From the NCBI GenBank assembly GCA_013306675.1, contig JABLUY010000123.1, positions 1 through 64,000 on the forward strand: DNA of 64,000 nt. Reading direction: 5' to 3'. The translations under genes and the position numbers were made by a program. Each line of letters begins with the position of its first letter. The stretch's first letter is position 1. Below are positions 36,806 to 47,347 of this stretch, one piece after another. The notes below the pieces were generated by a model. The model was given only the letters and a program-made list of their open reading frames with translations, was not told the origin of the DNA and did not search any database. This DNA comes from Thraustochytrium sp. TN22 (taxonomy: Eukaryota; Sar; Bigyra; Thraustochytrida; Thraustochytriidae).

Positions 36806-37603
36806 TCCGCCTCCGCCCGCGTGTGCGCTTCTTGCGTCCTCGTCCAAATCGAGCCCGCTCACCTCGCCCAGGCCGGGCTCGCTTGCCTCGCCGCCCTCGA
36901 GCTCAAAGAGAAAGCCGCCCGCGCCCCCCAGGGGCGGGCTGCTCGTGTCGCCGCGCCGCGCGCCCGTCGCGGACCCTTCGCCGGGCGGACCAGCGCGCGG
37001 GCTCCAAATCTCATGCGGCCGTCCCGCACTGCCGTCCGTGGCGCAGCTGTCGCCCTCCAGGAGTGTGGCCACCAGCCGAGCGGGCGCGCCGTCGTCGTCG
37101 TCGCCGACGCCGACGCCGCCGACGCCCTCATTGTCCTCCAGGCCCACCAACGCCCCGCCCACTACGCTGCTGCTGCTCGCGGCGCCGCCGGCAGGAGACG
37201 CGCCGTTGTCACCCAAGGTAGCGCCAAGGGTGCCGTCGTGACCGCGACTTGCGGCGGTCGTCGCGCCGGTCCTCCAGCGCAGGTGGCGCTCCAGCTCGCG
37301 CTGGTCCATGGCCCAGAGCCTCCAGCGCGCATTCTGCACGCGGCGCTTAAACCTTGAGCGGCTGCGCTCATCATTGACGGACGTCTTGGGCGTCGTGGAC
37401 CTCGCCAGCGACACGAGCAGCCCCCTGCGCCACTGGCCGACCTCCAGCATGCGCAGGCGCGCCGCGCGCTGCTGCGTGGCCGTCGCGGCGGCCGCGGCGT
37501 CCGTGGCCAGCTCGCGTTCTCTCGCGGCGGCCTCCAGCTCCTGCCACAGCCCCAGCTGCGCCTGCTCCACCTCCTGCACGACGTGGTCCGCCTGCATCAG
37601 CAT
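34334..37603 (-). CDS. PH-domain serine/threonine protein kinase
   Basis: 1,089 residues from the ATG at 37603; the frame is open 81 codons further to a TTG through Arg/Gly/Ala repeats. A basic coiled segment (about 1-110) and a long Gly/Ser/Asp-rich linker precede a PH domain that begins near 423 (WHKRFFVLTENFLFEYD) and ends near 648 (QQWRAQIAANASLRI). An insertion of about 130 low-complexity residues splits it. The kinase domain (about 651-938) has the Gly loop LGVGRYAEVHE, AVKVVNK, HRDLKLSN, DFG and GTPGYVAPEVLA, most like the CAMK/AGC side of the kinome. The C-terminal 120 residues contain degenerate ADDGPV-type acidic repeats. PH domains bring such kinases to phosphoinositide membranes, which would link it to the myotubularin gene only by theme. 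All catalytic residues are present. Confidence 0.9.
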
Positions 37604-37802
37604 CGCGCCTGCGCGCCCGCGCCCGCGCGCGGGAGGCCTCTCGCGCGCGACGCCCGCCGGGTCGGGGCCGGACCGCGCCGCGCGGGCTGGCCTGGCCTGG
37701 CCTGGCCTGGGCTGGCCTGGCCTGGCCTGGCCTCGCCGCCGCGCGCGCGGCCGCCGCGCGCCGCGCCGCCCCGCCGCGCGCGCCGCCGCGCCGCGCGCCG
37801 CC

Positions 37803-37836
<34 letters not shown>

Positions 37837-39285
37837 GCGCGGCCAACTTTGATTTGCTCGCGGCGGCGCGGTGCTCGGGCGAGGCCGCCTGGCACTGGCA
37901 GGCAGCAGCTTCAAGTTCAAGTTGAGCAGAACAGAATTTCCCCCCTGCCTCCGAGTCTTCAGGTTCCTCGCGGTCTTGGAGTTCTCCGCCCCGCGCACGA
38001 CCGGGGCGCGACTGCGCGGGGCGCGCGCGCGCCGGGGCGGCGCTCGAGCTCTCCTGGCCTGCCGCCGCCTCCCCGGATTCGACGCTTGGCTTGAGAGCGC
38101 GGCGAATGGGGTGCCGGCCGGCAGAGGGCGCGTTTGAAATTGTCGTTGCGGTGCCGCGCGGGCGAGGCAGTGCTCGACCCCGGCGAGGGCTTCACGCCAC
38201 ACGGCGGAGACTGGCCGGCCGACGCGCGAGCGAGCACGGCGAGGAAAGACGTCGGCCAGAGCGTGGTTCATGTTGTGCTCGCAGGTCTGCTGCTTTGGAG
38301 AACTCACGACTTCACAGTCAAGCCCGCTTCCGTGTGGGTTTTGCTTCGTGGTGTGCAGTGGCGGGCGGATGGCTGGATCACAAGACAGACCGTGGCGTGC
38401 TTGTCAGATCAGAGAGTCGAGCCTTTCGCTAACATAAATCAGTGGGCACGCGGGCCACGCCGGTGGCGCTGGGGCGGGGAGCTCACTCTGGCTGTAGCAT
38501 AGTGCCAGTGAGCGGCCTCAGCTCACTCAGTGGCAGGTCACGGTCGGCACACTTGACAGCGAGCTACGAGGGACTCGGAGCGTCACGAGCCGGGCCGGGC
38601 CTGACTGTGAGTTTGAGTCCGAGTCGAGGCCCGTCCGATTCGGTCCGAACACTCACGGCCAGGCTCTGTGCCTGCCTCCCGGGCCGCGCTGATGGCACCC
38701 TCGTCCGTCGCAGAAAACTTGCCTCCGCCTCCCAATGCTCCCAATCTGCATCCGCTCACTCTGCTGCAAAACGATGGCGATGACAAAGAAGACAGCCTCA
38801 GCTTGCCCGGCCTGCCAGCCTGCGTCTGCTAAGCTGCTTGCTCTGCGGCGGATGATACTTCCCCTTCCGAATCCCTCGTCTGGCGACGGTCGGCGACCCT
38901 GGCGCTGCGACCCTAAACGCAAACCACGGCACGAGGCGCAGCGCGCGAGTTTCCACGCGCGAGGCGACGGGCAGCCCTTGTCGCTGCACGGCAGCGGCGC
39001 GTGCCCCGCCCCTTCGATGTCCATCGTGCCCTGGTGCGCGCCGGGGACTCGCGCTCGACGGCGCAAAAGTACACGCGGCGGCCGCCGCGGTGCCGAGCCG
39101 AGGGCTGCCAAGGCGCCGGCGGCGCGCCGCCGGCACGCCCGCCCGCCCTCTGTAATCCCCCCTCCGTGGCGCGGCGCAGCGCAGCGCGGCGCGTGGCTCG
39201 CTCGCGCGCGCGGCGCGCGCGGCTCGCTCGCAGAGCTGGAGAGGCGGGCTTTGGACGCTGCGCAGCGCGGCGACCCACGGCAACC
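37604..39285. other. 1.68-kb divergent intergenic region
   Basis: Lies between the PH-kinase and PqiA-like starts. It has a ggcct-based pentanucleotide run at about 37687-37733, a (gcc)n run at about 37800-37836 and cgcg-rich DNA, then more ordinary sequence at 38.3-38.9 kb. ORFs such as 38735-39376 have Cys and Arg but no domain. No supported gene is seen. Confidence 0.45.
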
Positions 39286-42200
39286 ATGCGGGGGACCACC
39301 ACGATGGCCCTGCCAGTTGCGCTGGCGGTCCTGGTCGTCTTCGCGAGCGGCGCCGAGGTGGACTGGACCGTCATGAACACCTTCCTGAGCGGAGTGAACG
39401 TGGCGGAGAGCGCGACGTGGACGGGCATCGACCCGCTCGCGGCGCCACTGGACGACCTGGCCGTCGGCACTGGCGGCCTCACGGTCCAAGATGTCGTCCA
39501 GGGCGGATCCGTGGCCATCGGCAGCGTAGCGTGCAGCGGTTTGGGAATACAGGGCGCACTCGGCATGGCGAGCGCGCAGACGTCCGCCACCACGGTGCTG
39601 ACCACGACCAACCTGACGGGCGTGCAGCTGGAATGCAATGGTACGGTAGAATGGAGCGCGTTGGAGGTGCTCGAAGACAATCTCACCGGGCCTGGCACCG
39701 TGACCAGCAGCGGGACGTCGACCTTTTCACTCGTGACCACGGCCGGTGAGCTCATCGCGGACTGGACCTGGACGCTCGTTGACGGCCGCCGGCCCGGCGT
39801 CGACCCGGCGCGGCCGGGCTCGATCGCCGTCGACGCCTGCGCACTGAGCCTGGCTTCGGGCTCCATCGCGCTCTCCACGGCTCCCGCAGACGCTGGCACG
39901 GCCACGGTGATGGCAAGCCTCACAGCAGGTGCGCTGGGCGACATTGTGCTGTGCGACACCCTGCAGGACCTGGCAACGGAGGCGAGCGCCACGGTGAACA
40001 GCAGCTTTGCGGCGCTCGAAGCTCTGGCCGACGATGATGTCGCCACAGATGCGGACCTGACCGAGGCCGAGACCGAGCTGCACGCCGCGCTTTCGCCCGA
40101 GCAGGAAGCAGCGAGTGCGAATTTTAACGACGCCGGTGTGCTGCGCCTCACCGTGGACGTCCTAAACCGCGTCTTGGGTGCGCCCAACGCGAGCCAGACG
40201 CCGTCTGTGAACGAGGTCGTTGCGGACCAGGTCGACTTGGACATCTCCGGCGTCGACGTGCTGCGCGGCGACAACATTCTGGACGGCGCGCTGCAGGTCG
40301 GCGACACGCTCTCACTGACCGGGCTCAACTCCTTCGAGATCTTTGACGTTCTTGGCAATATCGCCGGCAAGCCATACACGCTGTCGTCGTCCGTTCGCCT
40401 GGCGAACCTCCTCGTGGGCGCGCCCGTTGACCTGGCGCTCGTGCCGGCGGGCGCCGCCTCGGCCTCGGGCCGCCTCTCGGCTTCCGACGCGCTCGTGCTG
40501 CACGTAGCAGCGCTGGGCGCCGCGCTAACTAACGTGTCGGCCGTCTCGGCTCAAGCCGTGGCCGCAGACGTGGAGTCTGTGGAGAGCGTCACCGTGCTGG
40601 AGCTGCGCGAGGCCTCGGCCGCCTGCTTGGCACCCGCAATCTTCCGCATCGAGATGGCTTCGCTCGAGGTCGACAGCGCCAGCAGCGTCGACGCCGTCAC
40701 CGTGCAGGGCTTCGAGGACGCCGGCCTGGAGGCAGCGCGCGCCGCCGTCGAGGAGCTCGCCGACCTCCTGCTCACACCTACGCTGGCGTCCGATCTGCAG
40801 GCGCTCGCGCGCGGACTCCAGCCCACAGTCGAGACTGCCCTCAACGAGGCGGTGGCAGACTCGATCGCGGACGACGCGTGCGCGGCGGCAGTGGCGAGCG
40901 CCACGCCCATCGAGCCGGGCTCCCTCGTGGACTTCGCCTCGGACTCCTTCGCGGACGTGCGCGTGCGCCTTCTCGAGCAGATTGAGAACGTCGAGGACCC
41001 GGACGTCGGCCTCAACAAGGTGCTGCGCGAGTTCTCGGCGGCCAACGGCAACGAGGAGGACCTCACCGTGCTTAACACGAGCGGCACGCTCTCGCTCACG
41101 CTGGGGTCTGGGGACGGGTCCGAGCTGGAGATGCGCATCGACCAGATCCGCCTCACCAACCTCGACAGCTTCCTCGCCGCTACGCTGCTCAAGCCGCTCG
41201 GCGTCTCGCCCTCGCGACGCACCCTCAACGAGCTGGTGCTGGGCCGCGCCGGTCTCCCGCTCATCATCGAGGCCGACCTCGTCACGGCCGGTACCGGCTC
41301 GCTCGCGGCCGAGGACGGCTCCGACACCGTGCGCATCGAAGTCTACGATCTTGACATCGACCTCGAGGTCGACCTCGATGTCTTGCACGAGCGTTGGGCC
41401 GCCCTTCGCCTCGTTGACCTCGGCTCGATCGCTTGCTACGCCAGCACGCTCGACCTCCTCAGTGCCGATCTCGGCCTGCGCTTGCATTCGCTCTCCGTGA
41501 ACGTCACGGACATCGAGTTCGACTGCTACGAGTGCGCGCTCACCCCGGCTGACAAGAATGACGTGGCCAGCTCCATACAGGACTTCATCCCCACCGTTAT
41601 CCAGTACGTTCTCGACCACATGCGCACCGGCGAGGGCGCCGTGGCGCTCAATCGCGGCGTTCGCGACATCGCCGCCATGTGCAACTCTTCGCTCACTCGC
41701 TCCTTCCCTGACCCCGAGCCCTCGTCTGAGTCTGGACTTCTCGTCCTCGCGCTGAGCGCCGGCGCCGGCGCCGCGGTCCTCGCGCTCATCATTCTGCTCC
41801 TCGTCTGCGTTTCGCGTGGCGAGCGACGCAGTGACAAAGGACGCGTTGACCCGAGTGGCCAGCTAGGCAAAGCCGAGACGCCCCACCACGACCGTGAGGG
41901 CGCCCGCCGCGAGCGGGCCGCCCTCTCCGCCGCTGTCCTGGCGCTCGCAGGTGCCAGCCTCGTAGCGCTCGCCACGTCCGCGGCGAGCGACATCGCCGTC
42001 CTGGTCGTACGCCACACCCACGAGGACGGCAGCGAGACCATCGTGGACGGCATTTACACGCTCACCATGGAAGGCGCCATCACGTCGCTCTTCGACCTGG
42101 GCGTCCCGCTTCTCGGAATCGCCATCGCGCTCTTCTCCGCAGTCTGGCCCTTTGTGAGCATCTTCGTTGCCTGCTTCCTCTTCTTTGCGCCTACCTCTTT

Positions 42201-43677
42201 GCTGACGCCGGCGGTGCGCAGCCGCGCGCTCACGTGGCTCGGCCTGCTGTCCAAGTGGGCGCTCGTGGACCAATTCCTCATCCTCATTATCGTTATCGTC
42301 TTCGACATGCGCTTCAGCGAGTCGGACCTCGAGGGCTTTGGGCTCGTCGGCGAGACCATCCGCGTCAGCCTGGTGCCTGGCTGGGGCATGTACGGCTTCC
42401 TGCTGGGCGTCTTCGGCTCGGGGCTCATGCTCGTCCTCATTCTGCACGCGCACAACCGCGCCTCACTGCCTTCGCTCGCGTCCGCGACGCGTACTGGCCT
42501 GCCGCGCCCGGCCGCGGTCTATCTGCAACGTCGCATTCGCATGCAGCGCTTTGTCTTCAGCCCAGTGGTCGGCGGCCGAAACCTCCAGATGAAGCTCGGC
42601 ACCATGACCACCCTGATGGCCACGCTCGGCTCAGTGGTGGCTGTTGCACTCATTGGCATCTCGCTCGTGCTGCCTTGCATCGAATTCTCCTACCTGGGCG
42701 CCGCCGGCAAGGGGTTGGTGCTGCTTGGACCGAGCCGCGACCGTGTGGACTTCACGCTCGGTGACATCCTACGAAAGTTACAGTCGCAAGGCGTGACGGT
42801 GGAGGAGGTCGCGGGCAGCGCCTTTGCGCAGATCTTCGTGCTCGTCGCGGTGGTCGCGGTCCCCATCCTGCAGCTCGTCCTGCTCGGTGTCAGCTTCCTG
42901 GCGCCGCTTACGCTGCGCGAACGCCGAATCGTCTGGTTCACCATGGACGCTTTGCTGACTTGGAGCTCGCTAGAGGTCTTCGCAGTGGCCATGGCGTCGT
43001 CCGCTGCCTACGTCGGCTTCTTCGTGCCGCTTGCCACCAAGACAATTTGCGTCGACATCAACCGCTTCATTGACGACTTTGTCGTGCCCATCGGTTTACT
43101 CGAGGCCGACAACAACACCTGCTTCAACGTCAATGGCCGCCTCACAATTGGCTTCTACATGCTCGTGCTCGGCGCTGTCCTCGGCCTCGTAAACCTCTAC
43201 ATCTTCGCTGGCGCCAACCGCCTCCTCATCCTCGAGCAAGAGGCCGTGATGCGCGCGCTGCGGGATGGCCTGCGCGGCCCAGACGCCGAAGCCGCCGCCG
43301 CCGACATCTACCTCCCAGGGGCCGGTGGCCGCGAGCTCGGCGCCTGGCTAGGTCTGGTTCAGCGCCGCCTGCGCATGCTTCACCGCAGCGGGCTCGTCCT
43401 CGTGCGCCTCGCGCCTCCGCCCGGCTCAACAGCGGACGTCAAGTCCGGCTTCGTGCCGCCCTCACCTTCGCCGTCGCCGCCCGCCTCGCCCTTTCCGTCG
43501 CCCTCGCTCTCGAGGGCCTTTCAAGTTGGTGTCCAGCGTTTTTCCCGCACCGCCTCCCCTCTCGCGCTCGATCTCCAGGCGCGCACGCTCCCGGCCCCGT
43601 CGCAGCCCGCGCCGGTCTCGGCACGTCCCGAATCTAGGTACTCGCGCATTTCGCTTGACTCGGTGCCCTCTGTGTAA
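39286..43677 (+). CDS. Multi-pass membrane protein: lumenal TULIP-like region plus two PqiA-like modules
   Basis: 1,463 residues. The start is the ATG at 39286, followed by a clear signal peptide (MALPVALAVLVVFASG). The frame is open 95 codons further left only to a GTG. About 26-815 is lumenal or extracellular, built of alternating amphipathic strands and helices with N-glycosylation sites. Internal repetition is suggested by two similar segments (SLTGLNSFEIFDVL and RLTNLDSFLAATLL), possibly a tubular lipid-binding fold. A TM helix at about 822-843 leads to two related membrane modules. Module 1 (about 880-1055) has VWPFVSIFVACF and KWALVDQFLILIIVIVF; module 2 (about 1109-1308) has TWSSLEVFAVAM. 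These fit the PqiA (paraquat-inducible protein A) pattern, in bacteria part of the PqiABC lipid transport system. The C-terminal 120 residues are Pro/Ser-rich and cytosolic. A lipid-transfer role is inference. Confidence 0.72.
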   Translation: MRGTTTMALPVALAVLVVFASGAEVDWTVMNTFLSGVNVAESATWTGIDPLAAPLDDLAVGTGGLTVQDVVQGGSVAIGSVACSGLGIQGALGMASAQTSATTVLTTTNLTGVQLECNGTVEWSALEVLEDNLTGPGTVTSSGTSTFSLVTTAGELIADWTWTLVDGRRPGVDPARPGSIAVDACALSLASGSIALSTAPADAGTATVMASLTAGALGDIVLCDTLQDLATEASATVNSSFAALEALADDDVATDADLTEAETELHAALSPEQEAASANFNDAGVLRLTVDVLNRVLGAPNASQTPSVNEVVADQVDLDISGVDVLRGDNILDGALQVGDTLSLTGLNSFEIFDVLGNIAGKPYTLSSSVRLANLLVGAPVDLALVPAGAASASGRLSASDALVLHVAALGAALTNVSAVSAQAVAADVESVESVTVLELREASAACLAPAIFRIEMASLEVDSASSVDAVTVQGFEDAGLEAARAAVEELADLLLTPTLASDLQALARGLQPTVETALNEAVADSIADDACAAAVASATPIEPGSLVDFASDSFADVRVRLLEQIENVEDPDVGLNKVLREFSAANGNEEDLTVLNTSGTLSLTLGSGDGSELEMRIDQIRLTNLDSFLAATLLKPLGVSPSRRTLNELVLGRAGLPLIIEADLVTAGTGSLAAEDGSDTVRIEVYDLDIDLEVDLDVLHERWAALRLVDLGSIACYASTLDLLSADLGLRLHSLSVNVTDIEFDCYECALTPADKNDVASSIQDFIPTVIQYVLDHMRTGEGAVALNRGVRDIAAMCNSSLTRSFPDPEPSSESGLLVLALSAGAGAAVLALIILLLVCVSRGERRSDKGRVDPSGQLGKAETPHHDREGARRERAALSAAVLALAGASLVALATSAASDIAVLVVRHTHEDGSETIVDGIYTLTMEGAITSLFDLGVPLLGIAIALFSAVWPFVSIFVACFLFFAPTSLLTPAVRSRALTWLGLLSKWALVDQFLILIIVIVFDMRFSESDLEGFGLVGETIRVSLVPGWGMYGFLLGVFGSGLMLVLILHAHNRASLPSLASATRTGLPRPAAVYLQRRIRMQRFVFSPVVGGRNLQMKLGTMTTLMATLGSVVAVALIGISLVLPCIEFSYLGAAGKGLVLLGPSRDRVDFTLGDILRKLQSQGVTVEEVAGSAFAQIFVLVAVVAVPILQLVLLGVSFLAPLTLRERRIVWFTMDALLTWSSLEVFAVAMASSAAYVGFFVPLATKTICVDINRFIDDFVVPIGLLEADNNTCFNVNGRLTIGFYMLVLGAVLGLVNLYIFAGANRLLILEQEAVMRALRDGLRGPDAEAAAADIYLPGAGGRELGAWLGLVQRRLRMLHRSGLVLVRLAPPPGSTADVKSGFVPPSPSPSPPASPFPSPSLSRAFQVGVQRFSRTASPLALDLQARTLPAPSQPAPVSARPESRYSRISLDSVPSV

Positions 43678-43780
43678 AGACTCTTCTGTCTCCTGCTGTC
43701 TTTAGTTAGCTAATGTTCAAGCTCGCTTGCTAAGCTGCCATCTGACTGACACATGGCACAGACTGGCTCGTGATCGATCG

Positions 43781-44404
43781 TCATCGCGTCGACCCAGGCC
43801 CAGGCCCACCGATGCCATTGGCCATCACATTGACAAACTCCTGCAGGCTGAGCTTGCCGTCCTTGTCAAAGTCCACCTCGTCGATCATCTCCTGCAGCTC
43901 GTAGTCCTTGAGCGACTCGCCCATGTTTTCCAGCACACGGCCCAGCTCCGCGGCAGTCACAAAGCCGTCGCCGTCCAGGTCGAAGATCTTGAAGGCGGCT
44001 GCCCAGTTGTCGCCCTGGTTTGCAGCGCCCTCCGCAGTGCCTTCGTCGCCGGCCATGTCCGCCATGATCTCGAGGAACTCGTCAAAGTCGATCTCGCCTG
44101 ACCCATCCACGTCAACCTCCTCGAACATGCGCCGCACCTCGTCGTCCGACGGCTCAAGGCCGAGGCACCGCATCACATGCCCGAGCTCCGTGATACCCAC
44201 CCCACCGTCGCCATTCTTGTCGAAGATGTTGTACGCCTCACGGAAGTGCTCCACCTCCTCGGGCGTCAGCTTGTCAGCCTTGCGCTGAGGCGCCGCGGCA
44301 TCGTGTCCACCGTCCGCCTCCGCATCACTTGAGACTGGCGATGCTGCCGCTTCGCCCGCGGCAGCGGCACCAGCTGCCGCTGCCTCCCGCGCTTCCTCCG
44401 TCAT
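43781..44404 (-). CDS. Calmodulin-like four-EF-hand protein
   Basis: 207 residues. A 45-residue Ala/Glu-rich leader precedes a calmodulin/centrin-type body beginning LTPEEVEHFREAYNIFD. Four EF-hand loops of 12 residues are present with acidic ligands: 62-73 DKNGDGGVGITE, 98-109 DVDGSGEIDFDE, 142-153 DLDGDGFVTAAE and 178-189 DFDKDGKLSLQE. The linker between EF2 and EF3 is longer than in calmodulin (AGDEGTAEGAANQGDN). All four loops look able to bind calcium. It probably acts as a calcium sensor. The leader separates it from true calmodulin and suggests a specialised family member. It is convergent with the PqiA-like gene and about 320 bases from the next minus-strand gene. Confidence 0.93.
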   Translation of the reverse strand: MTEEAREAAAAGAAAAGEAAASPVSSDAEADGGHDAAAPQRKADKLTPEEVEHFREAYNIFDKNGDGGVGITELGHVMRCLGLEPSDDEVRRMFEEVDVDGSGEIDFDEFLEIMADMAGDEGTAEGAANQGDNWAAAFKIFDLDGDGFVTAAELGRVLENMGESLKDYELQEMIDEVDFDKDGKLSLQEFVNVMANGIGGPGPGSTR

Positions 44405-44722
44405 GGGGCGCCCCGCTTCACGTTGACTGGATTAGCCTCGCCGCACTCCGAGTCGTAGGCAGAGCTCCTTCGCCCTAGCCGTTCACGAAGGGAACACAGG
44501 GTACATTCGTCGAGGGAAAAAAGCAACTTGTTGACTGTGAAGAACTTGAAGCATCGAGGAAGCGGCAAGACTGACTCTGGGCGCGTCTCTGTTTGTTCAC
44601 ACACGCATGCCCGCCTTTTGCTTCGGACTTTGACTGCGCAAGTGGAATGTGCTGCACCTGCTGCACCACGGTGACACTCAAGACACAGACGGCATGAACT
44701 TTGGTACGACGAAGTCTTCCTG
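44405..44722. other. Intergenic, 318 bases
   Basis: Between the calmodulin-like start and the stop of the G-box protein, both on the minus strand. It must hold the calmodulin-like promoter and the other gene's 3' end. No repeat or motif was recognised. Confidence 0.5.
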
Positions 44723-46512
44723 TCATTTGGGGCTACGGAGCGCATCGCGCTCCATCTTCTTGCGCATGAGGTGCTCACGCTGCATGCGGCGCTTGGCCTC
44801 CTTGGCCTGCTTGAGCTGCGCGGACTTTTGCTCGTACTCGGACTTGAGCTTGTGCAAGATGGCGGCGTGCTCGTGCATCTCGGTGGTGGCCTCCTGGTCA
44901 CCAAGGCGGGCCTTGGCCTCGAGCTCGCGCTGCTTGGCCTCGGCGGACTTGGTTTCGGCCTCGATCGCGCTCTTCTGCTCGCGCAGAATGTCGTTTGTAA
45001 TCTGTACGCCGGGACCCTGCGCAGACACCGCAACCTCAACGCAGAGCGCCTTGTAGAACGCAGCGAACTCCTCCCACTCAAGCGCATCGCTCTTGTTGAC
45101 GTCGCTCGACTTGAAGAGCTCGTCGTAGTGGTTGGGTGGAATCTGCAAATCGTTGAGCAGGGTGTTGAGCTCCATGTGCTCGATAGCGCTGGAGTGGTTC
45201 TTGTCGTAGTGCTGGAAGATCTCGCGCGTCTCGGTCTCTAGCTCCTCGTCGGTCTTGGACAGCGTCGACTTGCCCTCCACAACATGCGACTTGTGCGTGA
45301 GCAATATATTGCGGCACACCCTGCAGCTGACCAGGTACGAGGCGCGCTGCACGCTCGAGATGGTCTGGCACATGCAACACTGCACCGCAATGTACGCGCC
45401 AGCCACCTTGCGACACGTGCCGTCCGGGAGCTGCTCTAGGACCTCACCACTCGGCGAGGTCTGGATCTTCGTTCCGTCTGGGAGCACCTCGATGCGGCTT
45501 CCCTGTAGCGCAGGCGATGCCTTTGGTCAGTTCCCGACGTATCGAGGCGGCACTCACGGTGGGCCCACGTTGCGACGGAACTTACGTCAGCGCGCGTCTG
45601 CACCTTGCGGCCAGTCGAGCCCCAGGTCTCGATCGTGGTGCCGTTTGGATTGCGCTGGATGCGGTACTGGTCCGCGCCGGGGTACTTGACGATGCGGACG
45701 CCAGCCGCGTCCGTGTCGATCTTGGTGCCATCCGGAAATACGCAAATCTTGGAGCCGTCCGTCTCGTTTACCTGTGTGGTTGTCCCATCAATGTCCTTGA
45801 TGATGCGCACCTTGTTCTGTGCAACGTATGGGCGCAAGCGCGAGCGTGAGCGCACGCGGGGTTAGCTTGTCTCGTTCCTCTCGCTGAGAAAAAAGCGGTC
45901 GCCGTGGCCAGCGGCGCGGCCGAGGAGGACGACTGAACGTACCGATGGATTGTATTGCTCAATGATGCCGTCCTTGGTTACAGAGATGGTGGTGCCATCC
46001 GGGTTCACTTGGTACTTGGAGCCGTCGGGCCGCTTGGTGATCATCTTGCCGTCCTCCGTGCGCGTGATGCGCGTTCCGTCAGGCTGGGTCTCCTGCTCGC
46101 GGCCGCTCGGATGCACCTGCTTGCGGCGCCCGTCCGGCCACGAGTGAATGATGACGCCGTCGGTGTCCTCCTGCCGCCGGTAGCCATCCTCGCGCACGTA
46201 GATGACGGTACCATCCTCGAGTTCGCTGCGCTCCTCCGGCAAGTCGGCGCCATCGTCCTTGAAGATGCCCGACGCCTGGTCCTGCGCCTCGCCCAGCATG
46301 CGCGTCAGGATCCCGTCCACATCGCGCAGCCAGGAGCGCAGCCGGATGACCTCGGCGTGATGGTCTTCCACGTCCTTGCCGTTCTCGTCCTTGCTCTTTT
46401 CATGCCTGAGTTCCGCCAGCAGTTTGACGCGCATCACGTCGGTGGGCGACGGCGACGCGCATCGTGGCTGCTCGCCGCCCGCGCCCAGCCCCAGCGAAGC
46501 GCCTGCGCCCAT
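44723..46512 (-). CDS. G-box (TCP10/CPAP-type) repeat protein with Cys-rich and EF-hand-like parts, three exons
   Basis: Spliced: exons 45943-46512, 45586-45816 and 44723-45502; introns 45817-45942 (126 nt, GTACGT...CACAG) and 45503-45585 (83 nt, GTAAGT...TACAG), both phase 0. The product is 526 residues. After a helical N-terminus, many short beta units of the form (P)DGTxxxxxxDGxxxxxxPDG follow and continue straight across both introns. They resemble the G-box sheet of the T-complex 10 / CPAP (SAS-4) C-terminus, which in animals organises centrioles. Next comes a Cys pair segment (CCMCQ, SCRVCRN), a possible zinc ribbon, two EF-hand-like helix-loop-helices (HYDKNHSSAIEHME, SSDVNKSDALEWEE) with incomplete ligands, and a Lys/Glu-rich coiled coil. 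A centriole or flagellum role is plausible but not shown. Confidence 0.8.
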
Positions 46513-47161
46513 TACGTCTGCACTGTTGCCTGCGTTGGTGACGCCGTCCTACAGCGCAGCGCGGCGCGTCTCGCCGCGGACGCGACGCGACGCGACGCGA
46601 TGGCGCGCGTCTTCGCTCCTGCGAATCGCTCACTGCCGGCTCCGTCAACCTTGTCGGCGGCGCGGCCCTGCGGAGTAAAAGAGAATCGTGGAGAAAAAGT
46701 CAAGGTAGGCGCAGGCAGCAGACAGGCGAAGTGCTTGTCACCCGAACTGTGCGACAACCACAGGGAACTGGAGTGGCCTTTTCCTCACTTCAGTCTGCTC
46801 ATCAGGGCCTTCAACATTCTCTTGTCCTCTTGCTTATCCGCCAGCAAGCGCCAAGCGGCGCGAACCGGCTCACCCTCTGAGACGCTGCCGCCCGCCCGCG
46901 GTAGGGCCGTCCACTGCACGGCCGCCAGCGCGGGCGCGCAGAGGCGTTGAACGGACAAATGGGCAAGTGCCGGCTCAAACCCGGAGGCTGGGCTCGGCGC
47001 TCGCTGGGCTCCAAGCGCTCGCTGGGCTCCAAGCGCTCGCTGCAAGCGACCAGAGGCCTGGGCTCGCGCGCCGGCGACCGAGCGCGAGCCCGCGCGCCGC
47101 GAGGGCAGCAGATCGCGCGTAATCGCCCTGCGTTCAGGCAGTCTGTCTCGGCAATGCCGGG
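46513..47161. promoter_or_regulatory. Divergent 649-bp region, G-box gene and OSCA-like gene
   Basis: Both genes start at its edges and point outward. It contains gcgac pentamers at about 46575-46600 and an 18-bp unit (gcgctcgctgggctccaa) repeated about two and a half times at 46997-47042. No confident ORF is seen. Confidence 0.5.
46997..47042. repeat. 18-bp tandem repeat, 2.5 copies
   Basis: The unit gcgctcgctgggctccaa occurs at 46997-47014 and 47015-47032, identical, followed by ten bases of a third copy. Confidence 0.85.
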
Positions 47162-47313
47162 ATGCTGAGCGTGCTGGACGCCGGGGACCTGGACGATGCG
47201 CGCAGGCGCGTGCGTGAGCTCGCGGCGGTAGAGGAGAACCTGGATGGCGGCGCCACGGCGCGCGGCGTTGTAGAGGCGGAGGCAAAGGAGGAGGCGGCAG
47301 CGGCGGCGGCGGA

Positions 47314-47347
<34 letters not shown>

